A stretch of DNA of 64,000 nucleotides. Source: Candidatus Hydrogenedentota bacterium. GTDB taxonomy: Bacteria; Hydrogenedentota; Hydrogenedentia; Hydrogenedentales; JAGMZX01. The notes beneath the pieces were generated by a model. That model was not told the DNA's origin. It made no database searches and saw only the letters and a program-made list of their open reading frames with translations. The translations under genes and the position numbers were made by a program. This document shows positions 27,201 through 35,139 of the stretch, piece after piece (position 1 is the first letter of the stretch; every line of letters starts with the position of its first letter). Location of the stretch: positions 80,977-144,976 of the forward strand of contig JAKQEQ010000138.1 of NCBI GenBank assembly GCA_029556545.1, written 5' to 3'.

Positions 27201-27696
27201 AGCCCGAAGCCCACCATGCCCAGCCGCCGCTGACCGTGAAACCATCCAGAATCGCGGTCTCATCCACCCCATTGCCCGCGACGACGTGATAGCTGTTGTC
27301 CGGCTGCATATTGACCCAGCCCGGCAGGTCATCGCCGTTCAGGTCGCCACTCAGCACCGTAATATGAGCCGCCGGGTCGCGTTGCTCACGCAACGTCTCC
27401 ACGCCCGTGAAACCGCCGTAAATCGCGACCCCGTCGACAAGTTCAAAGGACACCGTACGATCACCGCCGGCCGGAGCCGGAGTATAGACCCCTTCCGCTA
27501 CCCAGATTTCCGGCGCCCCGCTCGACAGGGCATCGTGCACGCTCACATACGCATCGTGCCACGAGCTTCCGTCATTCGCCCCCGCGGCGTCCGCGTCCAC
27601 AAAAACCACCGCCCTCGCCGTCGCCGAACAGGCCACTACGACGACGACCAGAAATGGCAGCACTACACTACTCGAGAATACGCGATTGAAACCCAT
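24256..27696 (-). CDS. Giant secreted beta-helix/PKD/Ig/FN3 protein with long Gly-Glu linker and ELLRVIQFYNSGG tail
   Basis: Predicted 1146 residues; GGAGAG 6 bases upstream supports ATG 27696 and residues 1-30 are a signal peptide. Residues about 30-500 form a right-handed parallel beta-helix opening VFVDADAAGANDGSSW, with repeated I-NC-F--N-A--GGA-- turns and an NDFRLGAGSPCIDAG end. Then come a PKD domain (about 531-615, PPVADFSF to WAFGDHRYSDEQHPSHTY), an Ig-like domain (about 616-705), a putative-Ig module, an FN3 domain (about 789-880, SVTLAWDAPTDNVGVVGYEL) and a second putative-Ig module. The Gly-Glu linker of about 30 units (979-1039) is the longest here. The tail contains DQNGDGRIELTE and two ELLRLIQF helices. 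Probably polysaccharide-binding or adhesive; no catalytic site identified. Confidence 0.85.
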   Translation of the reverse strand: MGFNRVFSSSVVLPFLVVVVVACSATARAVVFVDADAAGANDGSSWHDAYVSVHDALSSGAPEIWVAEGVYTPAPAGGDRTVSFELVDGVAIYGGFTGVETLREQRDPAAHITVLSGDLNGDDLPGWVNMQPDNSYHVVAGNGVDETAILDGFTVSGGWAWWASGYNSGGAGMYLEGADPTIRNCRFTRNIAHSGAALVAYRSNALIEDCVFEGNWAVDGRGGAVYAQSNYEGDNVYTLTVNGCIFRLNEAQVGGGPGDAGAIWSSGNVILEIDRCLFENNVARWRFAYGNMVAGGGAVLNLGISATITNSVFRGNRAHIGGAIWNAGELTLVNCLFVNNEAYRQSAGFYDFGGYGGAIYNFYGDISMAGCTLTKNKSRSNAGILSAGPSTCDVSTSIVYGNVATEEGAPVIDGQLAGPYTIAHSCVEGIFARVPGENPPNPAALPTVIDRDPIWVDAGNNDFRLGAGSPCIDAGNHTAFPGFISTDLDDNARFYDDLEVPNVGIGLPPPDMGAYEHGPWVDTGGNEPPVADFSFAVNVNEVSFTDLSSDSDGSVVEWHWAFGDHRYSDEQHPSHTYLANGDYQVTLIVRDDEGATHRSPAQMVTISGYEPSPFAIVSPSDGDTVYNNVTIAVQVLDPDNVEQIKYYLDGVNIGKSEIAPFSYVWDTTLSTDGAHDLRARLTDFQGNEVWSDIVPLIIDNATPRIVSDPGAPLVNVGSPYVYDVNATGTPAPAYELLVYPEGMTIDGGTGLISWTSGAIQLGAHSVTVRAYSSAGEDTQEFMVSVVDTEAPGAPSNAAVVDVTTTSVTLAWDAPTDNVGVVGYELWKYVKVNHFPGHWRFNRGNIAETVLTFDPPPANQYGHKYAIRAYDASGNLSAFSASLTFSLDVAPWIYHNPVGEVFMLTVGVTGFYDVDAGGLPTPTFSVVEGPIGLTVNEITGVVAWTPGQDHVGAHTATVRATNEVGTDDLLIEIQVTDGGSEGEGEGEGEGEGEGEGEGEGEGEGEGEGEGEGEGEGEGEGEGEGEGEGEGEGEGEGEGEGQALIGHSADQNGDGRIELTELLRLIQFYNSGGFHCADNPLDTEDGYVAGPGANHSCAPHDADYAGGRQSWTIALTELLRLIQFFNSGGYHYCPEEGTEDGFCPGLLR
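24580..24761 (-). repeat. Hexanucleotide repeat coding the longest (Gly-Glu)n linker
   Basis: About 30 six-base units with mixed synonymous codons. Confidence 0.9.
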
Positions 27697-28000
27697 GACA
27701 ATCTCTCCGAAGGCTTACGCCGGCAACATTGAAACAGCCCACGATACGGCTCTCATATTTCCCGGTGTTTCCATCCGTGCGCCGTACGGCAATCCCGCCT
27801 GCTTGGATACCGCCCGAACAAGGGATGCAATTCATACACCTCGACCGGTTCAAGATCTTCCAGGGGAACAATGTATAGATAACCAGCGGGAGAATTCGTT
27901 TATGCCCGCACGACGTACCCCTCTGCAAACATTCGCAAGCGTCCGGTGAAGGGCGTGTGGCATTGGCAGGTGGGCGTCATGGGAGGGGAGCGGCTGAGGT
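27697..28000. other. Intergenic stretch without recognised gene
   Basis: Upstream region of the beta-helix gene. I see no clear promoter with both boxes, no RNA gene and no coding frame with support. Confidence 0.4.
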
Positions 28001-28213
28001 CTACGGTCTCGGCGGCGTATCGAGCGTGGACAGGATTTCTCGTTTCCGGAGGTCAGGCAGAAGGAGAAGGATTTCTTTGTTGGGATGGGTGAGGATGTGC
28101 AGGAAGAGGTCGCGCGGGCAGCGGAAGGGGTCGAGTTGGTGGCGTTTGGCTCTCTGGATGACTCTGTAGAGGGTAGCGGCGGTGCGTCCGTCGGGCTCGG
28201 AACCGGCGAGTAA
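28001..28213 (-). pseudogene. IS66-family transposase C-terminal remnant
   Basis: The minus strand from 28213 to a TAG at 28001 reads LLAGSEPDGRTAATLYRVIQ, then RAKRHQLDPFRCPRDLFLHI and LTHPN. This matches the C-terminal part of IS66 transposases (AGS--GA--AA--Y-L---K-NG-DP--YL-D-L). About 70 codons remain, with no start, no catalytic core and no inverted repeats visible. It abuts the stop of the small gene at 28214. Confidence 0.65.
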
Positions 28214-28450
28214 TCAGTTCCTTCGTCCGATGGCAACGGCGCGCAGCGCGTAGCCGATGGCCGCGCGGACGTCGTCGTCCGTGTCGCCCGGCTCCAGCAG
28301 CACGACGTGGCCGTCGTCCTCGGGGACGTACTCCTGCCCGCACGCCTCGTACGCGTCGATCAGGCGCTTCAGGGTCCCGTGCACGACGCGGTGCGCGCAA
28401 TCGCCGAGACCGGCCCGATCGACCTCCTCAAGACTCCGGAATTCCTTCAT
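28214..28450 (-). CDS. Small hypothetical protein
   Basis: Predicted 78 residues beginning KEFRSLEEVDRAGLGD. GGAGGA 8 bases before ATG 28450 makes the start convincing. The sequence is acidic (EDDGHVVLLEPGDTDDDVRA) with no membrane segment or known motif. I do not recognise the family. It follows the three-gene cassette on the same strand after a 113-base gap and may belong to it. Confidence 0.6.
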   Translation of the reverse strand: MKEFRSLEEVDRAGLGDCAHRVVHGTLKRLIDAYEACGQEYVPEDDGHVVLLEPGDTDDDVRAAIGYALRAVAIGRRN

Positions 28451-28563
28451 AGGCGAAATCCTCCAGTAGCAGATGGCCTTCCACTGGAGACCTGATATGA
28501 TGTTCGCGGAGCGGTCGATACGGGTCACGGGCGATGCGGGGCGATGAGCTATGAGGACATTTA

Positions 28564-29088
28564 CTATTCGCTGAGCCGCATGAGGTCGTAGAGGTCGGTT
28601 CCTGCTGCTGCTTTCACTATACTCGGTTTCTTGTCCATCTCCGAAAGGACATCCTTGAGGCGATGAATGGTGATGCCCGCCTTCTCTAACAGGGTCACTT
28701 CCTCTTCGTGCTTGACGGATCCAACAACGAGTTCCTTCGTCCATTCTCCTAGGCAAAGGCGATTCCGCAACTCCACCTTCTGGGGAAGGTCGAACTTGTC
28801 CTCGACCCATTCATCCACGCCCCGCCTCAATTGCGCCGTATCCCGACGTTTTGCATTGTGGGCACCGATGCCGCTCTGCTTGCGGATATCCCTGGGCACC
28901 TTGGTGATGTACGAAATCGGATTGATGGAGACCTGAACCTCCACGTGGCGGCATTCATGTCCTCCATCCGAGAGCGGACGGATGGCGAGAATGTCGATTT
29001 CGTAGACGCCAACTTTTATTCCACGAATTGTGAAGTAGCCGTTTCGGTTGAGCCACTCCTCGACGACTTCCTCGGCAAGCAACGACAT
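28564..29088 (-). CDS. PD-(D/E)XK nuclease-like protein
   Basis: Predicted 174 residues; GAGGAAG just upstream of ATG 29088. The N-terminal part has the layout of a restriction-endonuclease-like core: helix SLLAEEVVEEWLNRNGY, then VYEIDILAI (Asp32) and, after a hairpin, CRHVEVQVS (Glu50-x-Gln52). The classic (D/E)xK lysine is replaced by Gln, so it may be a binding protein or a variant nuclease. The C-terminal half (residues 85-174) is charged and unassigned. Third gene of the cassette, 46 bases after the previous stop. The assignment is from motif pattern only. Confidence 0.5.
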   Translation of the reverse strand: MSLLAEEVVEEWLNRNGYFTIRGIKVGVYEIDILAIRPLSDGGHECRHVEVQVSINPISYITKVPRDIRKQSGIGAHNAKRRDTAQLRRGVDEWVEDKFDLPQKVELRNRLCLGEWTKELVVGSVKHEEEVTLLEKAGITIHRLKDVLSEMDKKPSIVKAAAGTDLYDLMRLSE

Positions 29089-29134
29089 GATCTTCCTCTA
29101 TCTCCCTCTGCGCACAACCCGCCGACTTGCTCGC

Positions 29135-29644
29135 CTACTTGCTCGGGTAGGGTATGCCCAGTGCTTCGGCGATGCGTTCAAAACCGCGTTCGTTCTTGTA
29201 AGCGTCCAGGTCAAGACCGCGAAGGCGCACCTTCTGCCAAGAGGAACTTGTGTCGTGGTGTGCTCGGATGAAGTCCCGGTCCAGCGTGAAGAATTCGGGC
29301 TCACAAGCACCCTCACGGGCTTCGTGCCGTTTCGCCTTCTGGAAGTAGTAGCCCACGTTCAAGAAGACGACCACAAGGAAATCGAAGGCGTCCAGGGACT
29401 CTTCCTTGACAGGAAAACCACGGTCACAGTCCGTAGCCATGCGGCTTTTCACCTGCACGCGAATCTGCGGCCCCTCGTGGCGCGGATCGGGGTGAATGCA
29501 GATCAGATCGTAGCCCTCGTTTCCTGGCGGGGCCTTATAGGTCAAGATATTCCGCCGAAGCAGACGGCCCATGACCAAGTATTCCGCGCTCAGGGACACC
29601 ACGGGAAAACGCGCAAATTTTGGGCTCTTGTCTTCCTCGCTCAT
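29135..29644 (-). CDS. PD-(D/E)XK endonuclease-like protein
   Basis: Predicted 169 residues. Residues 19-70 follow the PD-(D/E)XK pattern: [15 protein letters not shown] (Glu21), [11 protein letters not shown] (Asp46), IRVQVKSR (Gln64-x-Lys66). This arrangement is common in mobile-element and defence nucleases. A Phe/Tyr-rich segment ([18 protein letters not shown]) follows. Its ATG overlaps the stop of the upstream gene as ATGA (29641-29644), indicating translational coupling. Confidence 0.6.
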   Translation of the reverse strand: MSEEDKSPKFARFPVVSLSAEYLVMGRLLRRNILTYKAPPGNEGYDLICIHPDPRHEGPQIRVQVKSRMATDCDRGFPVKEESLDAFDFLVVVFLNVGYYFQKAKRHEAREGACEPEFFTLDRDFIRAHHDTSSSWQKVRLRGLDLDAYKNERGFERIAEALGIPYPSK

Positions 29645-30499
29645 TCCGCTTCACTTGAAGTGCTGGCCGAGTGGAGAGTATTACCGATTCCCTGCTCTTT
29701 ATGAGAAGCACATCGCGCCCTAAGAGCGGCATTAGGCATCCCATCAACCCCACAAAGGCCATACTCTTCATTGGTCAAGAGGGCCACCTCGCTGAGTGAA
29801 TCATCGTCACCAAGTCGCGCCAAGACCAATTTCGGCCTGCTATAGGATCGGCGGTGATGATGGGAGGCCTTGAGCACAGCCTCGAAGAAGCGCGCGCCGC
29901 GAAGGATGATTTTGCGCAAATCACCTAAGGGAATACCGTTGTTTAGGCGTAACGAATTCCCGCAGCGCCTGATCAGTCATGAAGCAACGGTCATGAAAGA
30001 AATAGTCGGAGTGGACGACGGCGTTGCGAATTTCATCGTCGAGCATCCCTGTAAGCTCATCTGCAAGCAAGTCTTCACCAACTGCACGTGCAAGACAGGA
30101 CAAGAAACCGACGACTCTCTTTGCGGATGGCGGAACGCTGGGCTTACCGCTCTTTGATCGGTAGAGATGCGCAAACGGTTCGGGGACGGCCCGCCCGCCA
30201 GCAATTATCCAAAGCAGATTGGCAAGTTCCTCATAGATGGGCTTTGACTCGACCATGTGCACATAGGCCATTAGGCCCAGTCTGATACGGGTCATCTCTT
30301 CCAGCGGTGCATTTATCAAGCCGATCATATCCTGGACAAACAACTCCGTCTCGCTGAGCGGGTCATCGGGTCCGTGCGGGCGAAGCCCTCGGGTCAAGTC
30401 AAGTATCGCGACTGCAAATTCAAATTCGTCCACTTGCTTGGCGCGCTCAAACACACCAAGCACAATCTGCTGCACGTTAGTTGATTCTACCTTGCTCAC
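29641..30499 (-). pseudogene. HEPN-like protein, split by an apparent frameshift
   Basis: The first frame starts at GTG 30499 and runs 192 residues to a stop at 29921. A second frame (29641 to about 29940) continues directly as LNNGIPLGDLRKIILRGARF, EAVLKASHHHRRSYSRPKL. Removing one C in the sequence at about 29942-29945 joins REFVT to LNNGIPLG into a single protein of about 285 residues. The first part is helical and contains RNAVVHSDYFFHD: Arg158-N-x3-His163 matches the Rx4-6H motif of HEPN ribonucleases. It may be a real inactivation, a programmed shift, or a sequence error. It is the first gene of the cassette and is coupled to the next by ATGA. Confidence 0.55.
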
Positions 30500-30600
30500 C
30501 AGGCTTCACCCACTTCAGCTTCCTCGCCACGCACCTACGCCAGGACGATTGAACTCCTTGTCTTGAGCCTCTTTCAAACGACAGGTAACCACCGCTCGAC

Positions 30601-30606
30601 ATTATA
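30601..30606 (-). promoter_or_regulatory. Possible -10 of the HEPN/nuclease cassette
   Basis: TATAAT on the minus strand about 100 bases before GTG 30499; no good -35. Apart from this and the direct repeat, 30500-30837 shows no gene. Confidence 0.35.
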
Positions 30607-30724
30607 ACTCAAACCCACCGGACCATCTTCGCGTGAGCACTGGGGCTCCCACCACCCTCTTCCGGGACTTAGGATCGCTGGACGAAGGCGCTATTGCTGT
30701 CCCGTCGCAGGCACCGAAAACCGA

Positions 30725-30781
30725 GGCCGCACCAAAGCGCCGCAAAACGGACAGGCGGCGGACAGGCGGGGGAAACGCGCG
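30725..30781 (+). repeat. 57-bp direct repeat, right copy
   Basis: Same orientation as 24175-24231, exactly 6550 bases away, 57 bases before the 3' end of tRNA-Ile2. Confidence 0.8.
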
Positions 30782-30837
30782 CGGCGTCGCGGGGGCGGGG
30801 CGGGCGTCGGAAGTCGTTCAGCGCCAAGGAGATAGTC

Positions 30838-30914
30838 TGGTGGGCCCTGCAGGACTCGAACCTGCGACCAAGTGATTATGAGTCACCTGCTCTAACCAAC
30901 TGAGCTAAGGGCCC
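30838..30914 (-). tRNA. tRNA-Ile2 (CAU anticodon, lysidine type)
   Basis: A complete 77-base cloverleaf on the minus strand: acceptor GGGCCCT, D arm AGCTCAGTTGGTTAGAGCA, anticodon loop CTCATAA (CAT at 30880-30878), T arm CAGGTTCGAGTCCTG, and CCA encoded. The sequence closely follows tRNA-Ile2 of E. coli rather than elongator or initiator Met, so C34 should be converted to lysidine by TilS to read AUA. Its 3' end faces the accessory segment to the left. Confidence 0.92.
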
Positions 30915-31014
30915 ACAAGAGACGGCGATCACCAGCTTGTCTCGTTGTGAATAGTATGGCTTGGGACGCCACTGGATTGCAACGAAACGCCGGTGTTTCG
31001 TCGCAAGTCCGGGG

Positions 31015-32973
31015 TCACTCGACTTCGAGGCAGTCGAGGGGGAAACGGCCCTCCAATGGCTCGACGGCCAGTGCATGGCGGCCTTCATCGAGGCCGGTGC
31101 GGAAGAACACGGGCTGCGATGGCAGGGGCGCGTCGGCGTGGAAACTGACAATGGCGGCGGGCGCGCCGTCGAGGAACACGGTCGCGGCGCCGTATTCGGG
31201 GCCGCGCGGCGCGTAGAGTGCCGCCAGAGTCCCCTCGAAGTTCCACTTGGCGCGGGCGCCGGGGCCGGCGGAAACGACGCCGATTCCGTAGCGGAAACGC
31301 GGGTCGGTCACTTCTTCCCAGTCGGTCTTGCTCTGTGCCGCGCCGAGCAGGCCCTCAGTATAAAGGTAGGTGAGGCGCGGCTTGGCCGCCGCGCCGGTCA
31401 GAAGAAACTGCTCAACCCGGACGTGGCTGTGCGTGGCGGCGAATATGCCGAACGCGCCCGGGCCCTGGGGCAGTTCCCCGGAAAACACGCGATCGCCGTC
31501 GATTTTGAGCAGGGCGTCATTGCCTTGCCACCGAATTTCGACGCGCCGCTTCGCGCGGGGCGCAACCTCGCCGCGCGCCATCTCCTCCCACTTGCCGTGG
31601 GCGTCGTAGCGCACCAGCGCCCAGGCCTTCTCGCTGAGGTCCAGCCCGGTGAACTGCGACAGCATGAGCGGGTGGAGCGTCGCGTTCGAGGTCGGCCGGT
31701 TCGGGCCGAGGGGCATTCCGGCGTCCCAGATGATCATGGCCGCGCCGCGCACCTCGAGCACGCTCTTGAGTCGGCGGACGGGACCGCCGCGGCGCAAGAT
31801 TGCGAGGCTGGCGCCCTCGTGGCCGCTGACGACGAAGCCGCGGTCGCGGAACGGCTTGTTCCATGGCCGCGACGCCAAGTTGATGGTCCCGAGACCGCTT
31901 TCGTCGCGGGAGGGGAACATGACGTGAAATATGCCGTCGCTCGCGACGAAGCCCGAGAAGGTCTGTCCCCAGATGCCGTAGTGCTCGTTTTCGACCGGTT
32001 CCGCGTGCCACACCGATCCGGCGTCGGCCAGTTCCCACGCCTCCGGGCGCATGGCGTCCTCGATGGGTACGCGGAACAGCCCCTGGTAGTTGCGGTTGAG
32101 CGCGACCGACGCCGCGGGGGCGTGGATGAACCCATCGTGGACGAAGGCCGGGAAGAATTCGAGCAGCGGCGGGTGATACCCCTGCGACTCGGGGTGGAGC
32201 AGGATCGCCGGCTTCGTGTACGGCCCCTCGGGCGCGGCGGCGGTCATGCCCAGCAGCGCCCAACCGAAATACGGGCCGGAATCGGTGAGCGTGAGCACGA
32301 GCCAGTCGTTCGCGCGGCGCACCAGCGTCGAGGCGTACAGCCGCCTGTACTTGCCGAGCAGCGGTTCCTGTTCGCGCGTGGTCGCGATGGGCCGCGCGGC
32401 GATCTGGAACGGCCCCTCCGGGCGGTCCGCCCAGGCGTAGCCGACCCCGCTGTTCGCGTCCGGCGGCGGGTTGGCCGCGTTTTCCCACGTGGTGTTGGCG
32501 GTGGTCCAGTCGAAGCACATGTGGTACCGCCCGTCCGCGTACAGTACCGTCGCGTCCGGCGCGTGGTCCACGGGCGAGGACTCGCCCTCAAACACGTGGG
32601 GCGTCTCCCCGAACACCGGACCGAGATGATCCCACGTTGCGCCACGGTCCTTCGATCGGAACACGGTGCAATGGCTGGGCTGGCCGGGTTCGAAGCGATA
32701 TCCGGCGAGGTAATGCCCGACGTAGAGGAACCAATGGCCGCTCACGGGGTCCTCGAAGAGCGACCCGTTTACGGGCCATTCGTAAGGCGGCGACCCGCGA
32801 TGCGCGGGGTTATTCGGCGCGCGGACGAAGGCGTCGAAGGAGGCCTCGCCATATACGGGGTGCCGCAGCCAGGCGTCGCGGCGCGAGACGTGCGCGAAGT
32901 CCTCGGTGGCCGCGATTTCCGGAGGTAAATCCGCATTAACGAAGATGGAAGCCAGTACAACCACAAACGACAT
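31015..32973 (-). CDS. Secreted glycosidase-like beta-propeller protein
   Basis: Predicted 652 residues from ATG 32973 (GGAG 11 bases upstream), beginning with a short signal peptide SFVVVLASIFVNA. Residues about 25-400 look like a five-bladed propeller of the GH43/GH32/GH130 kind: WPVNGSLFEDPVSGHWFLYV, RSKDRGATWDHLGP, GYAWADRPEGPFQI, YASTLVRRANDWLVL, EDAMRPEAWELADAGSVW. The C-terminal 200 residues are beta-rich and could bind carbohydrate (RVEIRWQGNDALLKIDG). I cannot place the catalytic acids with confidence. Likely acts on extracellular glycans. Confidence 0.65.
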   Translation of the reverse strand: MSFVVVLASIFVNADLPPEIAATEDFAHVSRRDAWLRHPVYGEASFDAFVRAPNNPAHRGSPPYEWPVNGSLFEDPVSGHWFLYVGHYLAGYRFEPGQPSHCTVFRSKDRGATWDHLGPVFGETPHVFEGESSPVDHAPDATVLYADGRYHMCFDWTTANTTWENAANPPPDANSGVGYAWADRPEGPFQIAARPIATTREQEPLLGKYRRLYASTLVRRANDWLVLTLTDSGPYFGWALLGMTAAAPEGPYTKPAILLHPESQGYHPPLLEFFPAFVHDGFIHAPAASVALNRNYQGLFRVPIEDAMRPEAWELADAGSVWHAEPVENEHYGIWGQTFSGFVASDGIFHVMFPSRDESGLGTINLASRPWNKPFRDRGFVVSGHEGASLAILRRGGPVRRLKSVLEVRGAAMIIWDAGMPLGPNRPTSNATLHPLMLSQFTGLDLSEKAWALVRYDAHGKWEEMARGEVAPRAKRRVEIRWQGNDALLKIDGDRVFSGELPQGPGAFGIFAATHSHVRVEQFLLTGAAAKPRLTYLYTEGLLGAAQSKTDWEEVTDPRFRYGIGVVSAGPGARAKWNFEGTLAALYAPRGPEYGAATVFLDGAPAAIVSFHADAPLPSQPVFFRTGLDEGRHALAVEPLEGRFPLDCLEVE

Positions 32974-33138
32974 GACGATTGCTCCGTGCGTAATTGCTTT
33001 CTCGCTCTTCCGTCCGAAGACAATAGCCCATGAGCCTCCGGTACGCAAGCCGTCAATCGCCCCCGCGTGTTCCCGCCGTGCATAGCGCGGCCCTTCTCCT
33101 ATCCGGTATCATCCCGTCGCAGGAGCCCAAGACCACCC

Positions 33139-34320
33139 ATGCAAGCCGAAATCCTTATGATCGGGACCGAACTGCTGCTCGGCCAGATTCAAGACACCAA
33201 CGCGACCTGGATGGCCCAGACCCTGGCCGCGCACGGCATCCCGCTCTACCAGAAGACGACCGTCGGCGACAACCCCGAGCGTATCCGCGCGGCCCTCGAA
33301 GACGGGCTGCGCCGGGCGGGAGCCGTCCTTTGCAGCGGCGGCCTCGGCCCCACCGAGGACGACATCACCCGGGAATGCGTGGCGGCGGTATTTGGACGCC
33401 CCCTAGTCTATCACCCCGATCTATTCGAGGGCATTCGGGCGCGATTCGCCCACCTGCGCGCCAATATCACGGAAAACAACAAGCGCCAGGCCATGCTCCC
33501 CGAGGGGGCCGTCGCGCTGGACAACCCCCACGGCACGGCCCCCGGCATACTGGTCGACGACCCGCGCGGGGTCGTGGCCTGCATGCCCGGCGTGCCGTGG
33601 GAACTCAAGCCGATGATGGAGAGCCACGTTATCCCGTTCCTGCGCACGAAGTTCGGGGTCTCGGGCGTGCTGTGCTACCGCGTGCTCAAGGTCTGCGCCA
33701 TGGGCGAATCCCGCGTGGATTCCCTCATCGGCGACCTTATCCTCGGCAGCAGCAACCCGACCGTCGGACTGCTCGCCTCGCCCGACGCCGTGCGCATCCG
33801 CATCGCGGCCCGTGCGACCAGTGTCGCGGAGGCCGAGACCCTCATAGCCCCTGTCGAGGCGGCGATCCGGGATCGGCTGCCCGGCCTGATTATGGGCGTA
33901 AACGACGAAACCCTCGAGAGCGTGGTGGACCGCTTGCTTGCCGAGCGCGGCTGGACTATTGCCACGGCGGAGTCCGTTACGGGCGGCGCGCTGGCCGAAC
34001 GGCTTACGGCGGCGGGGGCACGACAGTTTGTCGGAGGCCGGGTGTATCCGCCCGGCGGCGACCTGGTAGCCTCCGGCGGAGGGGATGCCGCCCTTGACGC
34101 GGCCCGGCGAATTCTGGTAGAGTTCGGCTCTGATTGTGCCTTCGTGCTGTTAGGGGGCCCTGCGGCAAAGGAAACCCAGGTGGCCTTCATCAGCCCGGAA
34201 GCAAGCGCGTCGTGGTTCATTGGACTGTATCCGGACTCCGCGCTGGGCCGGGTTCGGACCGTGGTGGCCGCCCTCGAACAGGTGCGGCGACGTCTGGCGG
34301 GCTGCAACGAGCGGCCCTGA
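33139..34320 (+). CDS. cinA: CinA-like protein with divergent amidase domain
   Basis: Predicted 393 residues from ATG 33139. The N-terminal MoCF/COG1058 domain is canonical: AEILMIGTELLLGQIQDTN, CSGGLGPTEDDITRE, AMLPEGA, NPHGTAPG, MPGVPWELKPM. In typical CinA the C-terminal domain is nicotinamide-nucleotide amidase (PncC). Here it begins well (IATAESVTGGALAERLT) but the rest is shortened and atypical: the usual GGVVAYSNxxK block is GGRVYPPGGDLVA and the VTGIAGPGGG loop is reduced. The amidase activity is therefore doubtful, while the pyrophosphatase-like N-terminal half looks intact. Confidence 0.85.
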   Translation: MQAEILMIGTELLLGQIQDTNATWMAQTLAAHGIPLYQKTTVGDNPERIRAALEDGLRRAGAVLCSGGLGPTEDDITRECVAAVFGRPLVYHPDLFEGIRARFAHLRANITENNKRQAMLPEGAVALDNPHGTAPGILVDDPRGVVACMPGVPWELKPMMESHVIPFLRTKFGVSGVLCYRVLKVCAMGESRVDSLIGDLILGSSNPTVGLLASPDAVRIRIAARATSVAEAETLIAPVEAAIRDRLPGLIMGVNDETLESVVDRLLAERGWTIATAESVTGGALAERLTAAGARQFVGGRVYPPGGDLVASGGGDAALDAARRILVEFGSDCAFVLLGGPAAKETQVAFISPEASASWFIGLYPDSALGRVRTVVAALEQVRRRLAGCNERP

Positions 34321-34583
34321 AAAGTTGGGATGGACCGGTTCAGGCGTGTAAGCGCCCGAACGGGAAGAAGTTAAGCGTTGTTCATAAGGTCGGGACGCCC
34401 CGTCTCGACCACGATACAGTAGAAACACCCCGGAGGGGACGCCGGTCTGGCGTCCCGCCGAACAGGCCGCGCGCAGGCGCGGCCGCGCGGGAACGCACTG
34501 TGGCCTCCCGCGGATACATCACCCCATTGGCGCCGGCTCCCGATGCTAAGCGTTACGGCGAAAATAAGGAGCACCGACCCAAT

Positions 34584-34949
34584 ATGTTGATCGAAGTGGT
34601 GGCTCTCCTGCTGGTGTCCCAGCAGCCCTTGCAGCCCTTCAAAGAAGGCACCGCCTCGTACTACACCGTCGAGAGCAGCAGCCGACTCACCGCCTCCGGC
34701 GAAAACCTCGTGAATGGCGAATATACCTGCGCCATGCTCGACGGCGAGTTCGGCGAGTACTTCCTGGTCGTGGCCGATAACGGAAACTCCGTCGTCTGCC
34801 GCCTCAACGACCGGGGCCCCTATATCAAAGGGCGCGTCATCGACCTGTCCCGGGCGGCCATTCGTAAGTTGCACCCCAGCAAGGGGTTGCTCAACGTCAA
34901 GGTCTACCGCCTCGGCATGACCCCGCCAAGCCCCCTACTCCCGCATTGA
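34584..34949 (+). CDS. RlpA-like double-psi beta-barrel protein
   Basis: Predicted 121 residues; AAGGAG (34567-34572) precedes ATG 34584. A hydrophobic N-terminus (LIEVVALLLVSQ) is followed by KEGTASYYTVES, RLTASGEN, VCRLNDRGPYIKGRVIDLSR and AIRKLHPSKGLLNVKVY, the core of RlpA/septal lytic transglycosylase domains. The NDRGPY-x-RxIDLS block with its catalytic-type Asp is kept. The usual His in the (A)AHK-LPFGT segment is replaced. There is no SPOR domain, so this is a minimal RlpA that may be weakly catalytic or only peptidoglycan-binding. Confidence 0.75.
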   Translation: MLIEVVALLLVSQQPLQPFKEGTASYYTVESSSRLTASGENLVNGEYTCAMLDGEFGEYFLVVADNGNSVVCRLNDRGPYIKGRVIDLSRAAIRKLHPSKGLLNVKVYRLGMTPPSPLLPH

Positions 34950-34959
34950 ACGCGAAGCG

Positions 34960-35020
34960 CCCTCTCCCCGAGGGAGAGGGCCGGGGGCGATTCAATATCA
35001 CGGGCGGGACGCCCGTGCCA
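34960..35020. repeat. REP-like palindrome plus a dispersed 20-mer
   Basis: 34960-34987 is another copy of the CCCTCTCC..GGAGAGGG palindrome. 35001-35020 (CGGGCGGGACGCCCGTGCCA) recurs exactly at 50992-51011. Both lie downstream of a gene end. Confidence 0.8.
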
Positions 35021-35139
35021 ACCTTCTGCTGATAGCAGGGACTGCCTTTCAGCGCAGCCGACAATTGTCGCCGCGCGGCTTCATGCCGTCATTCCTTGAA
35101 CCTCCGGTCCGGAAAGGCGCTGCGGTTTGTTGCCACATT

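Noticed and set aside
27850..28236. Minus-strand 128-codon Ser/Pro/Arg-rich frame
   Set aside because: The IS66-like peptide lies in another frame of the same strand; this frame has no motif.
30838..30914. tRNA-Met as identity of the CAT-anticodon tRNA
   Set aside because: The body closely follows bacterial tRNA-Ile2, so Ile2 (lysidine) is preferred.
30961..32928. 655-codon open frame on the plus strand over the glycosidase-like gene
   Set aside because: Arg/Gly/Ala-rich mirror of a well-supported minus-strand gene with signal peptide and propeller motifs.
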